Shown: in pieces, positions 45,917 to 55,196 of the stretch
Layout: each line of letters begins with the position of its first letter
Numbering within the stretch: the stretch's first letter is position 1
Assembly: GCA_022652545.1 (NCBI GenBank)
Contig: JALCRM010000002.1
Location: 335,122 to 399,121, forward strand
From: Lachnospiraceae bacterium
Lineage (GTDB): Bacteria > Bacillota > Clostridia > Lachnospirales > Lachnospiraceae
Reading direction: 5' to 3'
DNA length: 64,000 nt
The notes under the pieces: generated by a model
What the model was told of the DNA's origin: nothing
What the model saw: the letters and a program-made list of their open reading frames with translations, nothing else
Databases searched by the model: none
Translations under genes and position numbers: made by a program

Positions 45917-46384
45917 TCAGGAAACACTGATTTTGTATCCATTCTCATCAAACAACTGTTTCAGATAGTCGTATAAATTTCGCGTTTCATCAGCAGTATC
46001 CTGATTAACGACAACATAACCGTCATTTGTAGAGAATACGATACAGCAATCAGTTTTTGAAGCTGCGTAGATATGATATATACCATATGCATCATTTTTC
46101 CAAAGGCCCCAGCGATAGGATGGGTTCTGAGAACCTCCTGCAGCGTTTCCATAATCACTGACACTGATCAGTTTCATACTGTCAGTGTCGCCGAAATTAA
46201 TCTGGTATGTCTGCCCGGATGGGTCTTTTGCAGACATGCCGGAACCGTTCCATGAAATTGCTACAGAGTTATTGCCGCGGACATAGCTGATACAAAAAAT
46301 GATTGCAATCCAGATCAGCAGAGTGATCAGAAGCTTAACTTTTGGATTGTTTTTGGAATTGTCGGATGTTTTGGAGTTATTCAT
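45917..46384 (-). CDS. Membrane-anchored hypothetical protein
   Basis: 155 residues: a polar Lys/Asn/Ser start, one membrane helix (about 17-36), then an extracytoplasmic or anchored beta-rich domain. SYRWGLWKNDAYGIYHIYAASKTDCCIVFSTNDGY resembles the strand pattern of bacterial PH-like domains, but I do not recognise the family firmly. Follows the MBL-fold gene by 50 bases on the same strand and ends at a terminator. Confidence 0.55.
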   Translation of the reverse strand: MNNSKTSDNSKNNPKVKLLITLLIWIAIIFCISYVRGNNSVAISWNGSGMSAKDPSGQTYQINFGDTDSMKLISVSDYGNAAGGSQNPSYRWGLWKNDAYGIYHIYAASKTDCCIVFSTNDGYVVVNQDTADETRNLYDYLKQLFDENGYKISVS

Positions 46385-46434
46385 ATCACAATATGCCTCG
46401 TTGGTGGGAAGATGCGGGTATTACGATGATGATT

Positions 46435-47268
46435 TCAGGTCCCTGCTATAAAATCCGCCTCTTTGTAACTGTCGACATATCGCTTGTCATATGAGATAGC
46501 AGCATCTTTATATACAGTATAACCTGAATTTGCAGGATCGTGCAGTTTGAAAGGCCCCTTTGAAGGATCATGTCCCGGAGGCATAGGCGGCTGCTGATCC
46601 CGTTGCCCATCTATACCAAGTAACGCACAAATCAGCAGGTGGTTGAGGAGCGAACCATCAAGCAGGGAATCATTGTGCCCGCCGCAGATGTATTGTATTT
46701 CATCACGTCGTGCCATAAGGCGGGAAAGACTCATGGCATATCGCATAAGTCCCGGCTGAGGATCAATACATTTATATTTCAGTGGAATGTGTGTTTGTAC
46801 GCTGTCCCCACCGAACAGAATATGCTCCTTGTGATCCAGATACACGAAGGAATCCGGAGAATGACCGCCAATCCAGATACCTTCCACTATTCGTCCGCCC
46901 AGATCGATCGAGAACCCGTCCTTAATTGTCAAAATCGAATAATTCATAGGATAAGCATTTTCTGCGGGAGATGAGTTACCGTTAGGCTGTTTTGCTATTT
47001 CCGAAGCGAGATCTCCCATAAAAGCAGTGTGAAAATACCCATTGCCGCCGGTGTGGTCAAAATGACCATGTGTATTCAGAACGATATCAACCGGTACGTT
47101 GGTAAGAGTTGATACATACTGATGAATATCCGCAAGTGACATGCCGCTGTCGATCATGATGCCGCATCTCTCACCAGTGAGAAGATAACTTGATGCTCCT
47201 GTCCCTTTGATCAGCCAGGTGTTTTCTACGAGTTCGGTAGATGAAAAACAGATATCTGATGACTGCAT
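46435..47268 (-). CDS. Metallo-beta-lactamase-fold hydrolase 1
   Basis: 277-residue MBL-fold enzyme. Zinc motif HGHFDH (His67, His69, Asp71, His72), further ligands in WIGGHSPDSF (about 135), FGGDSVQT (about 152) and ICGGHND (about 194). No signal peptide. Such enzymes hydrolyse lactones, thioesters or phosphoesters; with an esterase/lactonase neighbourhood a lactonase is plausible. Divergent from the ABC transporter operon. Confidence 0.8.
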   Translation of the reverse strand: MQSSDICFSSTELVENTWLIKGTGASSYLLTGERCGIMIDSGMSLADIHQYVSTLTNVPVDIVLNTHGHFDHTGGNGYFHTAFMGDLASEIAKQPNGNSSPAENAYPMNYSILTIKDGFSIDLGGRIVEGIWIGGHSPDSFVYLDHKEHILFGGDSVQTHIPLKYKCIDPQPGLMRYAMSLSRLMARRDEIQYICGGHNDSLLDGSLLNHLLICALLGIDGQRDQQPPMPPGHDPSKGPFKLHDPANSGYTVYKDAAISYDKRYVDSYKEADFIAGT

Positions 47269-47625
47269 GATAAAACTCCTTTCCGTGTTGATTTACATGA
47301 ATGCTTCTGTATGAACAGCAGCATGAGAAATATATCTGCTTAATTCTATTGTGAGAATCAGGAAGGGTTCAATTCAAATTGCAGCACGATTTATTCCGGA
47401 GTTGAATAACCATATGGCGGTTGCATATGGAAAAAAATCTGGAATATTCGTCAAAAAGCGCATACGGCATTCATTCCAATTTTGAATAAAATTGACGGAA
47501 ACGAAATTGATTTGCCAATGAGCAGTGGGATAAAGTGTCAATAGAGTTGAAAGAAAATCCGACAGACAGGAAATAATGAACAAAAATTGTTTCAGCAATT
47601 ACTATTTATATCAAAGGAGGGTTAC
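47269..47625. other. Divergent control region between MBL hydrolase and ABC transporter
   Basis: 357 A/T-rich bases without a gene. It contains the palindrome at 47410-47430, the box ATTCATTCCA at 47469-47478, and a possible plus-strand promoter, TTGATT (47507-47512), 18-base spacer, TAAAGT (47531-47536). The GGAGG before the start at 47626 closes it. Confidence 0.5.
47410..47430. promoter_or_regulatory. Perfect palindromic operator candidate
   Basis: CCATATG-N7-CATATGG, perfect 7-base arms, in the divergent region. The adjoining A-run is on the wrong side for a plus-strand terminator, so a protein-binding site is more likely. Confidence 0.5.
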
Positions 47626-49332
47626 ATGAGAAAGAAATCACTTGCAACAATACTTACACTGGCTATGGCGATGACGCTTATGGCCGGATGCGGGGACAGT
47701 GCGGGTTCATCCGTACAGAGTGCCGCCACATCCACAGGAACAGAAAGCACTGCTTCGGCTGCTGCGACATCAGCTTCTGATACAGCAGAAACCGGAACCG
47801 CAGCAATGGATGCAGCCATTTCAAATCAGGCAGTTCCGGATGATATTGAATCCGCACACATCGCCGAATTCAATATCGCCAGTGTAAACGACCCGACGGA
47901 TATGGGACCCTGGGCCGGTAATATGGGCGGTGCGTCCGCATTGATCAATGTAGTATATCAGAGTCTGGAGATCAAGGAACTGAATAAGGATCCTGAACCG
48001 TGCCTTGCAAAGACGGTTACCCAGGTTGACGATTACACGTATAATGTGGAACTTTTCAATTATATCAAGGACAGTGAAGGGAATGCCATTACCACAGCAG
48101 ATGTTGAATATAGTTATGAGACGGCCTTAGGGCTTGGCAAGGTGCCTTCTGTAAAGATGATCGATAATCTTGAAATCAAGGACGATTACAATTTTGTCAT
48201 TCATTTTAAAGATAATGCGGCGATCGGTGACGCAGAAGGATTTCTGACACAGTTTTTTATCGTTTCCCAGAAGGCATATGAAAGCGAAGGAAACGGAATG
48301 GCGCAGCACCCGATCGGGACCGGTCCGTATGTGCTCGACAAATATGTCGGCGGTTCAGAAATCAGCTTTGTTGAGAACAAAGATTACTGGCAGACAGATA
48401 AACAGTATATTGCGCGGAGTTCCGAGCAGCATACAGACAAGATCAATTTTCAGATCATTACCGAGGCGATGCAGAGGGCAACTGCAATTGAATCAGGTTC
48501 ACTTGATTATGGTGCGGTTCAGCTCAGTGATGCAGACCGCCTGAAATCTGAAGGATATAGTGTAATTCCCGAACCTGGAAATCTTACCTATATGATCTTT
48601 TTAAACGCCGATTCCTCATCTGTATTATCCGGTAATGAAGACCTGCGCAATGCATTGCTTTACGGCGTGGATAATACAGGTATTTCACAGCTTCTTACGT
48701 CAACAGCATCTGTTCCTGTATATGATATTTCGAACAGCAACTATCCTGATTATTACAAAGACTATTATGAGTCTGAAGATAATTATTACCAGTATAACGC
48801 TGATAAGGCCCAGAAACTGCTCGCTTCTTCAGGGTTTGATAAGAGTAAAACATTAAAACTGATCTGTTCTTCAGATGAAACATCTACGGAAGTAGCACAG
48901 ATACTTAAGAACTATTGGGAAGCACTCGGTGTCACGGTCGAGATCACTTCATTTCAGGGAAATCTGATGAGCGATCAGGCAGCCGTACCTTCCAATTGGG
49001 ATATTTATCTGCTGCAGATGGCTTCCACCGATTATGCAGTGAATGTCTGGGATAAAGTTCTGAACGCAGCCAAATACAATTGGGGCGGTGCCATTAACTT
49101 CGATATGGATACGGAACTTCAGAAGAAACTGACAGAGGTCCGCAGCAATGATGGACATACTGAAGCAAATGTAGAAGCTTTTCATGATTATCTCGTTGGA
49201 AAAGCATATTGCAAAGGTATTGTGCAGGCGGTTCAGTACTATGGGGCCAGCAGTAAGGTTGATCCGGATCATCTGATCATGTCAGAGCAGAGAATCATTC
49301 GTTCAAATGCCACTATTTTTAAAGCACAGTAA
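47626..49332 (+). CDS. ABC transporter substrate-binding lipoprotein (SBP_bac_5), accessory region
   Basis: 568-residue extracytoplasmic receptor of the peptide/nickel class. Lipobox MAGC (Cys22), Ser/Thr/Ala linker (about 25-65), then SBP_bac_5 domain with IEYSYETALG-like and GNEDLRNALLYGVDN (about residue 342) blocks. ATG at 47626 follows AAAGGAGGG; the ORF could extend 13 codons upstream but that would bury the signal peptide. First gene of a five-gene transporter operon; it is diverged from the 8930 receptor, so probably has another ligand, not necessarily a peptide. Confidence 0.9.
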   Translation: MRKKSLATILTLAMAMTLMAGCGDSAGSSVQSAATSTGTESTASAAATSASDTAETGTAAMDAAISNQAVPDDIESAHIAEFNIASVNDPTDMGPWAGNMGGASALINVVYQSLEIKELNKDPEPCLAKTVTQVDDYTYNVELFNYIKDSEGNAITTADVEYSYETALGLGKVPSVKMIDNLEIKDDYNFVIHFKDNAAIGDAEGFLTQFFIVSQKAYESEGNGMAQHPIGTGPYVLDKYVGGSEISFVENKDYWQTDKQYIARSSEQHTDKINFQIITEAMQRATAIESGSLDYGAVQLSDADRLKSEGYSVIPEPGNLTYMIFLNADSSSVLSGNEDLRNALLYGVDNTGISQLLTSTASVPVYDISNSNYPDYYKDYYESEDNYYQYNADKAQKLLASSGFDKSKTLKLICSSDETSTEVAQILKNYWEALGVTVEITSFQGNLMSDQAAVPSNWDIYLLQMASTDYAVNVWDKVLNAAKYNWGGAINFDMDTELQKKLTEVRSNDGHTEANVEAFHDYLVGKAYCKGIVQAVQYYGASSKVDPDHLIMSEQRIIRSNATIFKAQ

Positions 49333-49351
49333 TACATGAAGTCCTGGTCAT

Positions 49352-49380
49352 TTCCGACAGATGCAATTTATCTGTCGGAA
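49352..49380 (+). other. Perfect 11-bp hairpin after the receptor gene
   Basis: TTCCGACAGAT (49352-49362) and ATCTGTCGGAA (49370-49380) pair fully around a 7-base loop. No T-run follows. Such structures often protect receptor mRNA and reduce read-through into permease genes. Confidence 0.7.
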
Positions 49381-49454
49381 GTATCAGGATCAAAGATTGC
49401 TTGCCGCTCTTTCTGATATTCGCGGAATCTGTTTTTTACGGAGGATTATCGATC

Positions 49455-50399
49455 ATGGCGAAATATATAATCAAGCGGCTGATCCTTTGTATTGTTGTCA
49501 TTTTCTGTGCATCAATCGTTATTTTTACGATTATGTATTTTGTTCCCGGAGATCCTGTTGAAATTATGATGGGAGCGAATGCCACAATTGCAGAGAAAGA
49601 TGCAATGCGCCATGAATGGGGATTGGATCAGCCGTATCTTATTCAGTTAGGCAGCTTTTTATACAATGTTTTTATTAATCATGAACTCGGAATATCATAC
49701 ACATACAATGCTCCTATCACAACAGAAATGATGTCACGTTTTCCCAGAACGCTCTTTATCGGAATTTCCTGTATTATCGTAGATGTGATTCTGTCGATTC
49801 CCCTTGGAATTCAGGCGGCCCTTAAACAGGGAAAATGGCAGGACAGGGTCAGCACGATTTTTGCTATGGCCTGTGTTTCTGTTCCTGATTTTTGGTTTGC
49901 GCTGATGCTTGTAATTCTATTCTCTCAAATCCTTCACTGGCTCCCATCCTATGGAATAGGCGGTCTGCAATACTATATTATGCCGATCATGGCCAATGCG
50001 CTGGCCGGCATAGGCGGTCTGTTAAGACAGACGCGTTCCGGAATGCTGGATGTCATGAAAGCAGATTACATCACAACTGCAAGGGCAAAAGGTGTTCCTG
50101 AAAAAACCGTCATTCATAAGCACATGCTGAATAACGCGCTTATACCTGTCATAACAGTAATCGGTGGACATTTCGGCAGGGCAGTGGCAGGCACAGTCAT
50201 CATCGAGCAGGTCTTTTCCATTCCCGGCATCGGGCAGTATATGCTGAATGCGGTTAATACCCGCGATTATCCGGTCATTCGCGGAGGTGTGATTATTCTG
50301 GCAGCAACGACATCCGTTGTCATGCTGCTTGTTGATCTGGTCTATGCAGTTGTTGATCCAAGAATTAAGGCACAGTATATCGGAAAGGCAGGTCAGTAA
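49455..50399 (+). CDS. ABC transporter permease, DppB type, accessory region
   Basis: 314-residue membrane permease starting KYIIKRLILCIVVIFCA with the DppB-like first helix, and an EAA loop DYITTARAKGVPEK (about residue 200). ATG at 49455 is chosen for CGGAGG upstream; the longer frame from 49401 lacks a site. Two bases before the next permease start after its stop. Confidence 0.9.
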   Translation: MAKYIIKRLILCIVVIFCASIVIFTIMYFVPGDPVEIMMGANATIAEKDAMRHEWGLDQPYLIQLGSFLYNVFINHELGISYTYNAPITTEMMSRFPRTLFIGISCIIVDVILSIPLGIQAALKQGKWQDRVSTIFAMACVSVPDFWFALMLVILFSQILHWLPSYGIGGLQYYIMPIMANALAGIGGLLRQTRSGMLDVMKADYITTARAKGVPEKTVIHKHMLNNALIPVITVIGGHFGRAVAGTVIIEQVFSIPGIGQYMLNAVNTRDYPVIRGGVIILAATTSVVMLLVDLVYAVVDPRIKAQYIGKAGQ

Positions 50400-50401
50400 C
50401 T

Positions 50402-51292
50402 ATGGTAACAACAAAAACTATGACTGCGGAAACCCATATCCGGTATAAAAAGGAATCTCAGTTCATGCAGGTGCTTAAGCGCCTGGCCCAGGATCGGTTT
50501 GCCATGACGGGATTGGGGATCCTGATAGTTATTATTTTGCTTTCAACTTTTGCACCGGTTATTACTCCTTACAGTGCAAATGCATTTGATCCGAAAGTGG
50601 CGCTTCAGGGTTCTTCCATGGCACATTGGCTGGGCTGTGATAAATTCGGACGGGATATGCTGACCAGACTTCTTTATGGCGGAAGATATTCTTTGTTACT
50701 TGGATTTACTGCGGCGGCTGCATCAGCTGTGATCGGTCTTGTGTTGGGAGCGTTCGCCGGATACTTTGGCGGATGGGTAGATAACCTCGTAATGCGGTTC
50801 CTTGATGTACTGCAGGCAATCCCGGGTATGCTTTTATCTATCTGTATTGCAACCGCACTCGGCAATGGGTTTCTTAACACGATCATTGCATTATCAATCG
50901 GAGGAATTGCCGGAATTACCAGAATGCTTCGCGCACGAATCATGAGTGAAAGAAAAAGCGAGTACCTGGAGGCTGCGGCATCAATTAACTGCAGTACATC
51001 CAGGATTATATTCAAACACCTGCTGCCTAATACAGTTTCGCCTGTTATTGTCAATATCACAATGGGTATCGGAGCGACGATCATGCAGGCAGCCGGTCTT
51101 TCCTATATTGGTCTTGGTGTCCCGGTAGGAACACCTGAATGGGGAGCCATGCTTTCTGAAGGCCGTGCCTATATTCAGAGTGCGCCGCATCTTCTGCTTT
51201 GGCCTGGCGTGTTTATTGCAGTTACTGTTCTTGCGATCAACATGCTTGGTGATGGACTCAGAGATGCAATGGATCCCAGACTGAAAAAATAA
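50402..51292 (+). CDS. ABC transporter permease, DppC type, accessory region
   Basis: 296-residue permease with the DppC pattern: soluble N-terminus, first helix (about 35-55), GCDKFGRDMLTRLLYGGRYS block (about 80), EAA loop at about 180-200 (SEYLEAAASINCS). Partner of the preceding DppB-like protein. Confidence 0.9.
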   Translation: MVTTKTMTAETHIRYKKESQFMQVLKRLAQDRFAMTGLGILIVIILLSTFAPVITPYSANAFDPKVALQGSSMAHWLGCDKFGRDMLTRLLYGGRYSLLLGFTAAAASAVIGLVLGAFAGYFGGWVDNLVMRFLDVLQAIPGMLLSICIATALGNGFLNTIIALSIGGIAGITRMLRARIMSERKSEYLEAAASINCSTSRIIFKHLLPNTVSPVIVNITMGIGATIMQAAGLSYIGLGVPVGTPEWGAMLSEGRAYIQSAPHLLLWPGVFIAVTVLAINMLGDGLRDAMDPRLKK

Positions 51293-51302
51293 GGAGCCAA
51301 CC

Positions 51303-52286
51303 ATGGAAAGTAAATTTTTGCAGGTCAGGGATCTGCAGATTGAATATACATCAGGAAAACAGGTCATTCATGCAGTAAATGGCGTTTCCTTTGATCTTGA
51401 AAGAGGAAAGACCCTTGGAATGGTCGGGGAGACCGGCGCAGGTAAAACTTCCATAGCAAAATCGATCATCGGAGTTCTGCCTAATCCTCCGGCAAGAATC
51501 ACCGGGGGAGAAATACTGCTTGATGGAAAGAATCTTCTGGAGGCATCGGAAGAAGAGATGCTGAAGATCCGGGGCAACCAGATATCAATGATTTTCCAGG
51601 ATCCCATGACAGCGCTGAATCCGCTTATGACGATCGGAGACCAGATCGCCGAAGCAATCGAACTTCATTCTGAAAATGCCGGAAAGCATGCAGCCAAGGA
51701 ACAGGCGATAAAGATCCTGAAAATGGTCGGCATAACGGAAGAAAGATATGAAGAGTTCCCGTATCAGTTTTCCGGAGGGATGAAGCAGAGAGTTGTCATT
51801 GCCATTGCGCTTTCCTGCAATCCGGAACTGCTTTTGGCAGACGAACCCACAACTGCCCTTGATGTAACAATTCAGGCACAGGTGCTGGATATGATGAATG
51901 ACCTCAGAAGACGCCTGAACAGTGCCATGATTCTTATTACGCATGATCTGGGCGTGGTTGCCGAAATGTGTGACGACGTAGCCGTTGTCTATGCCGGTGA
52001 GATCATTGAAAAGGGAACGAAAGAAGACATTTTTGATCATCCCACACACCCGTATACGAATGGATTATTTGGATCGTTGCCTATGATGGCTGTCGGTGAA
52101 AAAAGGCTGCATCCGATCAATGGAATGATGCCGGACCCTACCAATCTACCGAAAGGCTGTAAGTTCAGTCCGAGATGTCCTTATGCTACGGATGACTGCC
52201 GAACCGGCCAGATAGTTCTTGATGAAATAACGCCTGGTCATTTTTGCCGCTGCATCAGGAATAGCAAGGAGGCTCACAATGTCTGA
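51303..52286 (+). CDS. ABC transporter ATPase, DppD type, accessory region
   Basis: 327-residue ATPase. Walker A GETGAGKTS (about residue 42), signature FSGGMKQR (about 157), Walker B LADEPTTALD, H-loop ITHDLG, C-terminal block GCKFSPRCPYA. GGAGCC precedes the start. Overlaps the next ATPase by 8 bases. Confidence 0.92.
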   Translation: MESKFLQVRDLQIEYTSGKQVIHAVNGVSFDLERGKTLGMVGETGAGKTSIAKSIIGVLPNPPARITGGEILLDGKNLLEASEEEMLKIRGNQISMIFQDPMTALNPLMTIGDQIAEAIELHSENAGKHAAKEQAIKILKMVGITEERYEEFPYQFSGGMKQRVVIAIALSCNPELLLADEPTTALDVTIQAQVLDMMNDLRRRLNSAMILITHDLGVVAEMCDDVAVVYAGEIIEKGTKEDIFDHPTHPYTNGLFGSLPMMAVGEKRLHPINGMMPDPTNLPKGCKFSPRCPYATDDCRTGQIVLDEITPGHFCRCIRNSKEAHNV

Positions 52287-53229
52287 CAGTGTTATCGAAG
52301 TCAGGAATTTAAAAAAATATTTCAGTGTGCCGGGTGGACAGCTTCATGCGGTTGATGATGTATCCTTTACAATAGAAAAAGGACAGACACTCGGAGTCGT
52401 AGGAGAATCCGGATGCGGAAAGTCGACTCTTGGGAGGACCATCATACATCTGCTCGACAGTACCGGAGGCCAGATACTGCTGAATGGGAAGGATATCACG
52501 AAGCTGAATGCGCACCAACTGAAAGAAGCACGGTCAAATATGCAGATTATCTTTCAGGATCCTTATTCCTCTCTCAATCCCAGAATGACGGTTGGCGAGA
52601 TTGTATCAGAACCTCTTATGCTCAGCGGAAGGTACAATAAAAAACAGATCAGCGAAGAATCGGACCGTCTGATGGATCTGGTAGGAATTGAAGAAAGACT
52701 GCGTAATTCGTATTCCCACGAACTGGACGGAGGCAGGCGTCAACGCGTAGGAATTGCAAGAGCGATCGCGCTGAAGCCGGAGTTCATCGTATGTGATGAA
52801 CCTGTTTCGGCGCTTGATGTTTCGATTCAGGCGCAGGTCCTGAACCTTCTGATGGATCTTCAGGACAGTATTGGACTTACGCTAATGTTCGTGACGCATG
52901 ATCTGTCGGTGGTCCGTCATATTTCCAGCCATATCTGCGTAATGTATCTCGGACAGATGGTAGAAAAAGCAGAAACGGAAGAACTGTTTACAAGGCCGAT
53001 GCATCCATATACAAAAGCGCTTCTTTCAGCAATACCTTCTGTTGACATCCACCATCCGAGCAAAAGGGTTCTGCTGAAAGGCGAAATTACATCTCCCATC
53101 AATCCTAAGCCAGGATGCAGGTTCTATTCACGATGCCCGTATGCGACAGAAAAATGTAAAGAACCCCAGGAACTGCATGAGATCTCCCCGGAGCATTTTA
53201 TTTCCTGCTGCAGAGCGAAAGAGATTTAA
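52279..53229 (+). CDS. ABC transporter ATPase, DppF type, with altered signature
   Basis: 316-residue ATPase. Walker [10 protein letters not shown] (about residue 44), Walker [12 protein letters not shown]-loop VTHDLS and C-terminal GCRFYSRCPYA are normal, but the ABC signature reads LDGGRRQR instead of LSGGQRQR. The Ser-to-Asp change may weaken ATP hydrolysis at one site; asymmetric sites occur in many ABC exporters but are less usual in DppF. It completes the transporter. Confidence 0.9.
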   Translation: MSDSVIEVRNLKKYFSVPGGQLHAVDDVSFTIEKGQTLGVVGESGCGKSTLGRTIIHLLDSTGGQILLNGKDITKLNAHQLKEARSNMQIIFQDPYSSLNPRMTVGEIVSEPLMLSGRYNKKQISEESDRLMDLVGIEERLRNSYSHELDGGRRQRVGIARAIALKPEFIVCDEPVSALDVSIQAQVLNLLMDLQDSIGLTLMFVTHDLSVVRHISSHICVMYLGQMVEKAETEELFTRPMHPYTKALLSAIPSVDIHHPSKRVLLKGEITSPINPKPGCRFYSRCPYATEKCKEPQELHEISPEHFISCCRAKEI

Positions 53230-53231
53230 AT

Positions 53232-53828
53232 ATGTCATACAACCGTTTTTATCATTCGTATTTTGAAAACTATACTGAAAAAGAAGTATATGATCCGCGG
53301 CGTAAGAGACTGCATATCGAACGGACCTATGCCGGCTATTACTACAGACAGAACTGTGCGGACAAAACCTGGAAGCAGTATAAGGTCCGTTATCTTCTGA
53401 CAGCATTGGTAGCTGCGTTTGCCCTCATTTTGCAGGGAACGGCGGAAAGTGCCAGAGAGTGGTATATCGTTCTGCCGATTGTCGCCGGAATTCTGGCGTT
53501 GGCCTGGTTTGCCGTTTATACTGCCTTTTATGTTTTTTATCCGCGGCTTCTGGAAATTCGTCAGTATAAAGACAGAAACACTCTGATCGGGGCAGCAGCT
53601 GCATCCATGGCGTGCTGTATGGCAGCTGCTGTCGGCAATATCACTTGGATTTTTCTGAACAGGAGTCCGGATATACACGATATCGCTGCAGTTGGGATCG
53701 ATTTTTTGGCTGCCGCACTGTTATTCTATGTTTTCCGCAAAGAAAATACTATGCAATATATAAAAATAAAAAATAATTCAAAAATCGACAATGACAGCTA
53801 TGATATCCGGGTCCGTAACGAAGAATAG
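53232..53828 (+). CDS. Small membrane protein linked to the ABC transporter, unknown function
   Basis: 198 residues, Tyr/Arg-rich N-terminus (NRFYHSYFENYTEKEVYDPR) then four membrane helices (about 55-72, 78-100, 114-136, 145-163) and a polar C-terminal tail. Starts two bases after the ATPase stop, so it is part of the operon. No family recognised. Confidence 0.6.
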   Translation: MSYNRFYHSYFENYTEKEVYDPRRKRLHIERTYAGYYYRQNCADKTWKQYKVRYLLTALVAAFALILQGTAESAREWYIVLPIVAGILALAWFAVYTAFYVFYPRLLEIRQYKDRNTLIGAAAASMACCMAAAVGNITWIFLNRSPDIHDIAAVGIDFLAAALLFYVFRKENTMQYIKIKNNSKIDNDSYDIRVRNEE

Positions 53829-53857
53829 ACTGGTATTGGACAAATAAGAGGATCGTC

Positions 53858-55171
53858 ATGAGCAATCTGTATTGCGGAACAGCAAAAAGGTGTATCACGC
53901 CGGATAAGGAAATGATTCCTCATCTCAGCGGGCTGATGGAACAGGATATTGGAGGAGTTCTTGACGACCTCTACGTTCGGGTGCTTTTTCTAAGGCATGA
54001 CGTAGAACGAATGATGTTTATTGTATTTGACCTTGATAAAGCCCCGCAGCCGATCCGTTATCTGAAAGCATTGAAAGAAACATATCACCTGGAGGAAGAG
54101 GAAGTCTTTATAACCGCAGTACACACACACTGTGCACCCATCAGCGGAGACCGTACATATGAAGGTCCGAATAATATTGATTTAAAAGCTGCGGATATTC
54201 AGGAAGCAACGCACAAATATGAAGATTTTCTGCTGATCAGGATGATGGAAGCATGTCAGGAAGCATATATCAGACAGGCCCCCTGCCGGATGGGAATAGG
54301 ATCCTGTAATAGTTATATCAACGTTGACGGAAGACAATGGTATGAGTACCGGGATGAAATCGGAAAAATTCATCGCAGACTTGAAGAAGGCAGCGATTTT
54401 TCCAGACCGATCACCCATAAAGCGACAGTGATCAAATTTACTGATACTGACGACAGGATCTTATGTATCTTTGTTCATTATCCATGCCATTGTACAATCA
54501 TGCATACGAATAAATGTATCAACGGAAAGATGGGAATCAGTGCCGATCTCGCCGGGAAAGTCTGTACCAATCTGGAGACTGAGTATCCGGGTTCCACGGC
54601 GATCTGGTGTACGGGTGCAGCCGGTAATATTTATCCGATTTATGCGAATGAACTTCACTATCCGGATCTGCATACCGGAGATATGGTCACACAGAGAATG
54701 AACGGAGAAAGCAGCAGGATGGTTCTGGAAGCGCTTGCAGCAAACCATTCTCAGGACATTATTCGGACGGTACAGAAGATTAATTGCAGTATCACTAATG
54801 CTTATATCAATGGTATCGTTGCGTGGTCAAGAACTCCCGGAGTAGAAGGTGAATATGAAGTTCGGCTTCATATGATGACGCTTGGAAAGACAATTCTGAT
54901 CGGTGGAAGCGGAGAGTTTTACAGCGCGTATGCAGATCTTGCATCAGAAATCCTTCCTGACAGCGATGTAATTCTAATTGATCACGACTGCTGTATGATT
55001 TCCAATACAGGATATATCTATGATGACGAGACACTGCTGATGCCGGAGGCAGACCTCCCGGGCCTGCAGCGCACGAATATGCTGCCCGGATATTTTGGAA
55101 AATCCTTTGTAGATCATCTGATCACCATGCACAAAGAACTGATGGAAGAAATGGATGAACAAATGTATTAG
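53858..55171 (+). CDS. Neutral ceramidase-like hydrolase 1
   Basis: 437-residue cytosolic protein resembling the N-terminal domain of neutral/alkaline ceramidases (PF04734-like amidases). Start CGTAKRCITP, zinc-type motif VHTHCAP (about residue 88), second metal segment VHYPCHCTIMH (about 207) and WCTGAAGNIYPI (about 250) follow the family order. No signal peptide, unlike secreted ceramidases, so it may act on an imported N-acyl compound. End of the transporter operon or its own unit after 29 bases. Convergent with the LysR gene. Confidence 0.65.
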   Translation: MSNLYCGTAKRCITPDKEMIPHLSGLMEQDIGGVLDDLYVRVLFLRHDVERMMFIVFDLDKAPQPIRYLKALKETYHLEEEEVFITAVHTHCAPISGDRTYEGPNNIDLKAADIQEATHKYEDFLLIRMMEACQEAYIRQAPCRMGIGSCNSYINVDGRQWYEYRDEIGKIHRRLEEGSDFSRPITHKATVIKFTDTDDRILCIFVHYPCHCTIMHTNKCINGKMGISADLAGKVCTNLETEYPGSTAIWCTGAAGNIYPIYANELHYPDLHTGDMVTQRMNGESSRMVLEALAANHSQDIIRTVQKINCSITNAYINGIVAWSRTPGVEGEYEVRLHMMTLGKTILIGGSGEFYSAYADLASEILPDSDVILIDHDCCMISNTGYIYDDETLLMPEADLPGLQRTNMLPGYFGKSFVDHLITMHKELMEEMDEQMY

Positions 55172-55196
55172 TCATTATGGGAGTTCTTCCTAAACC

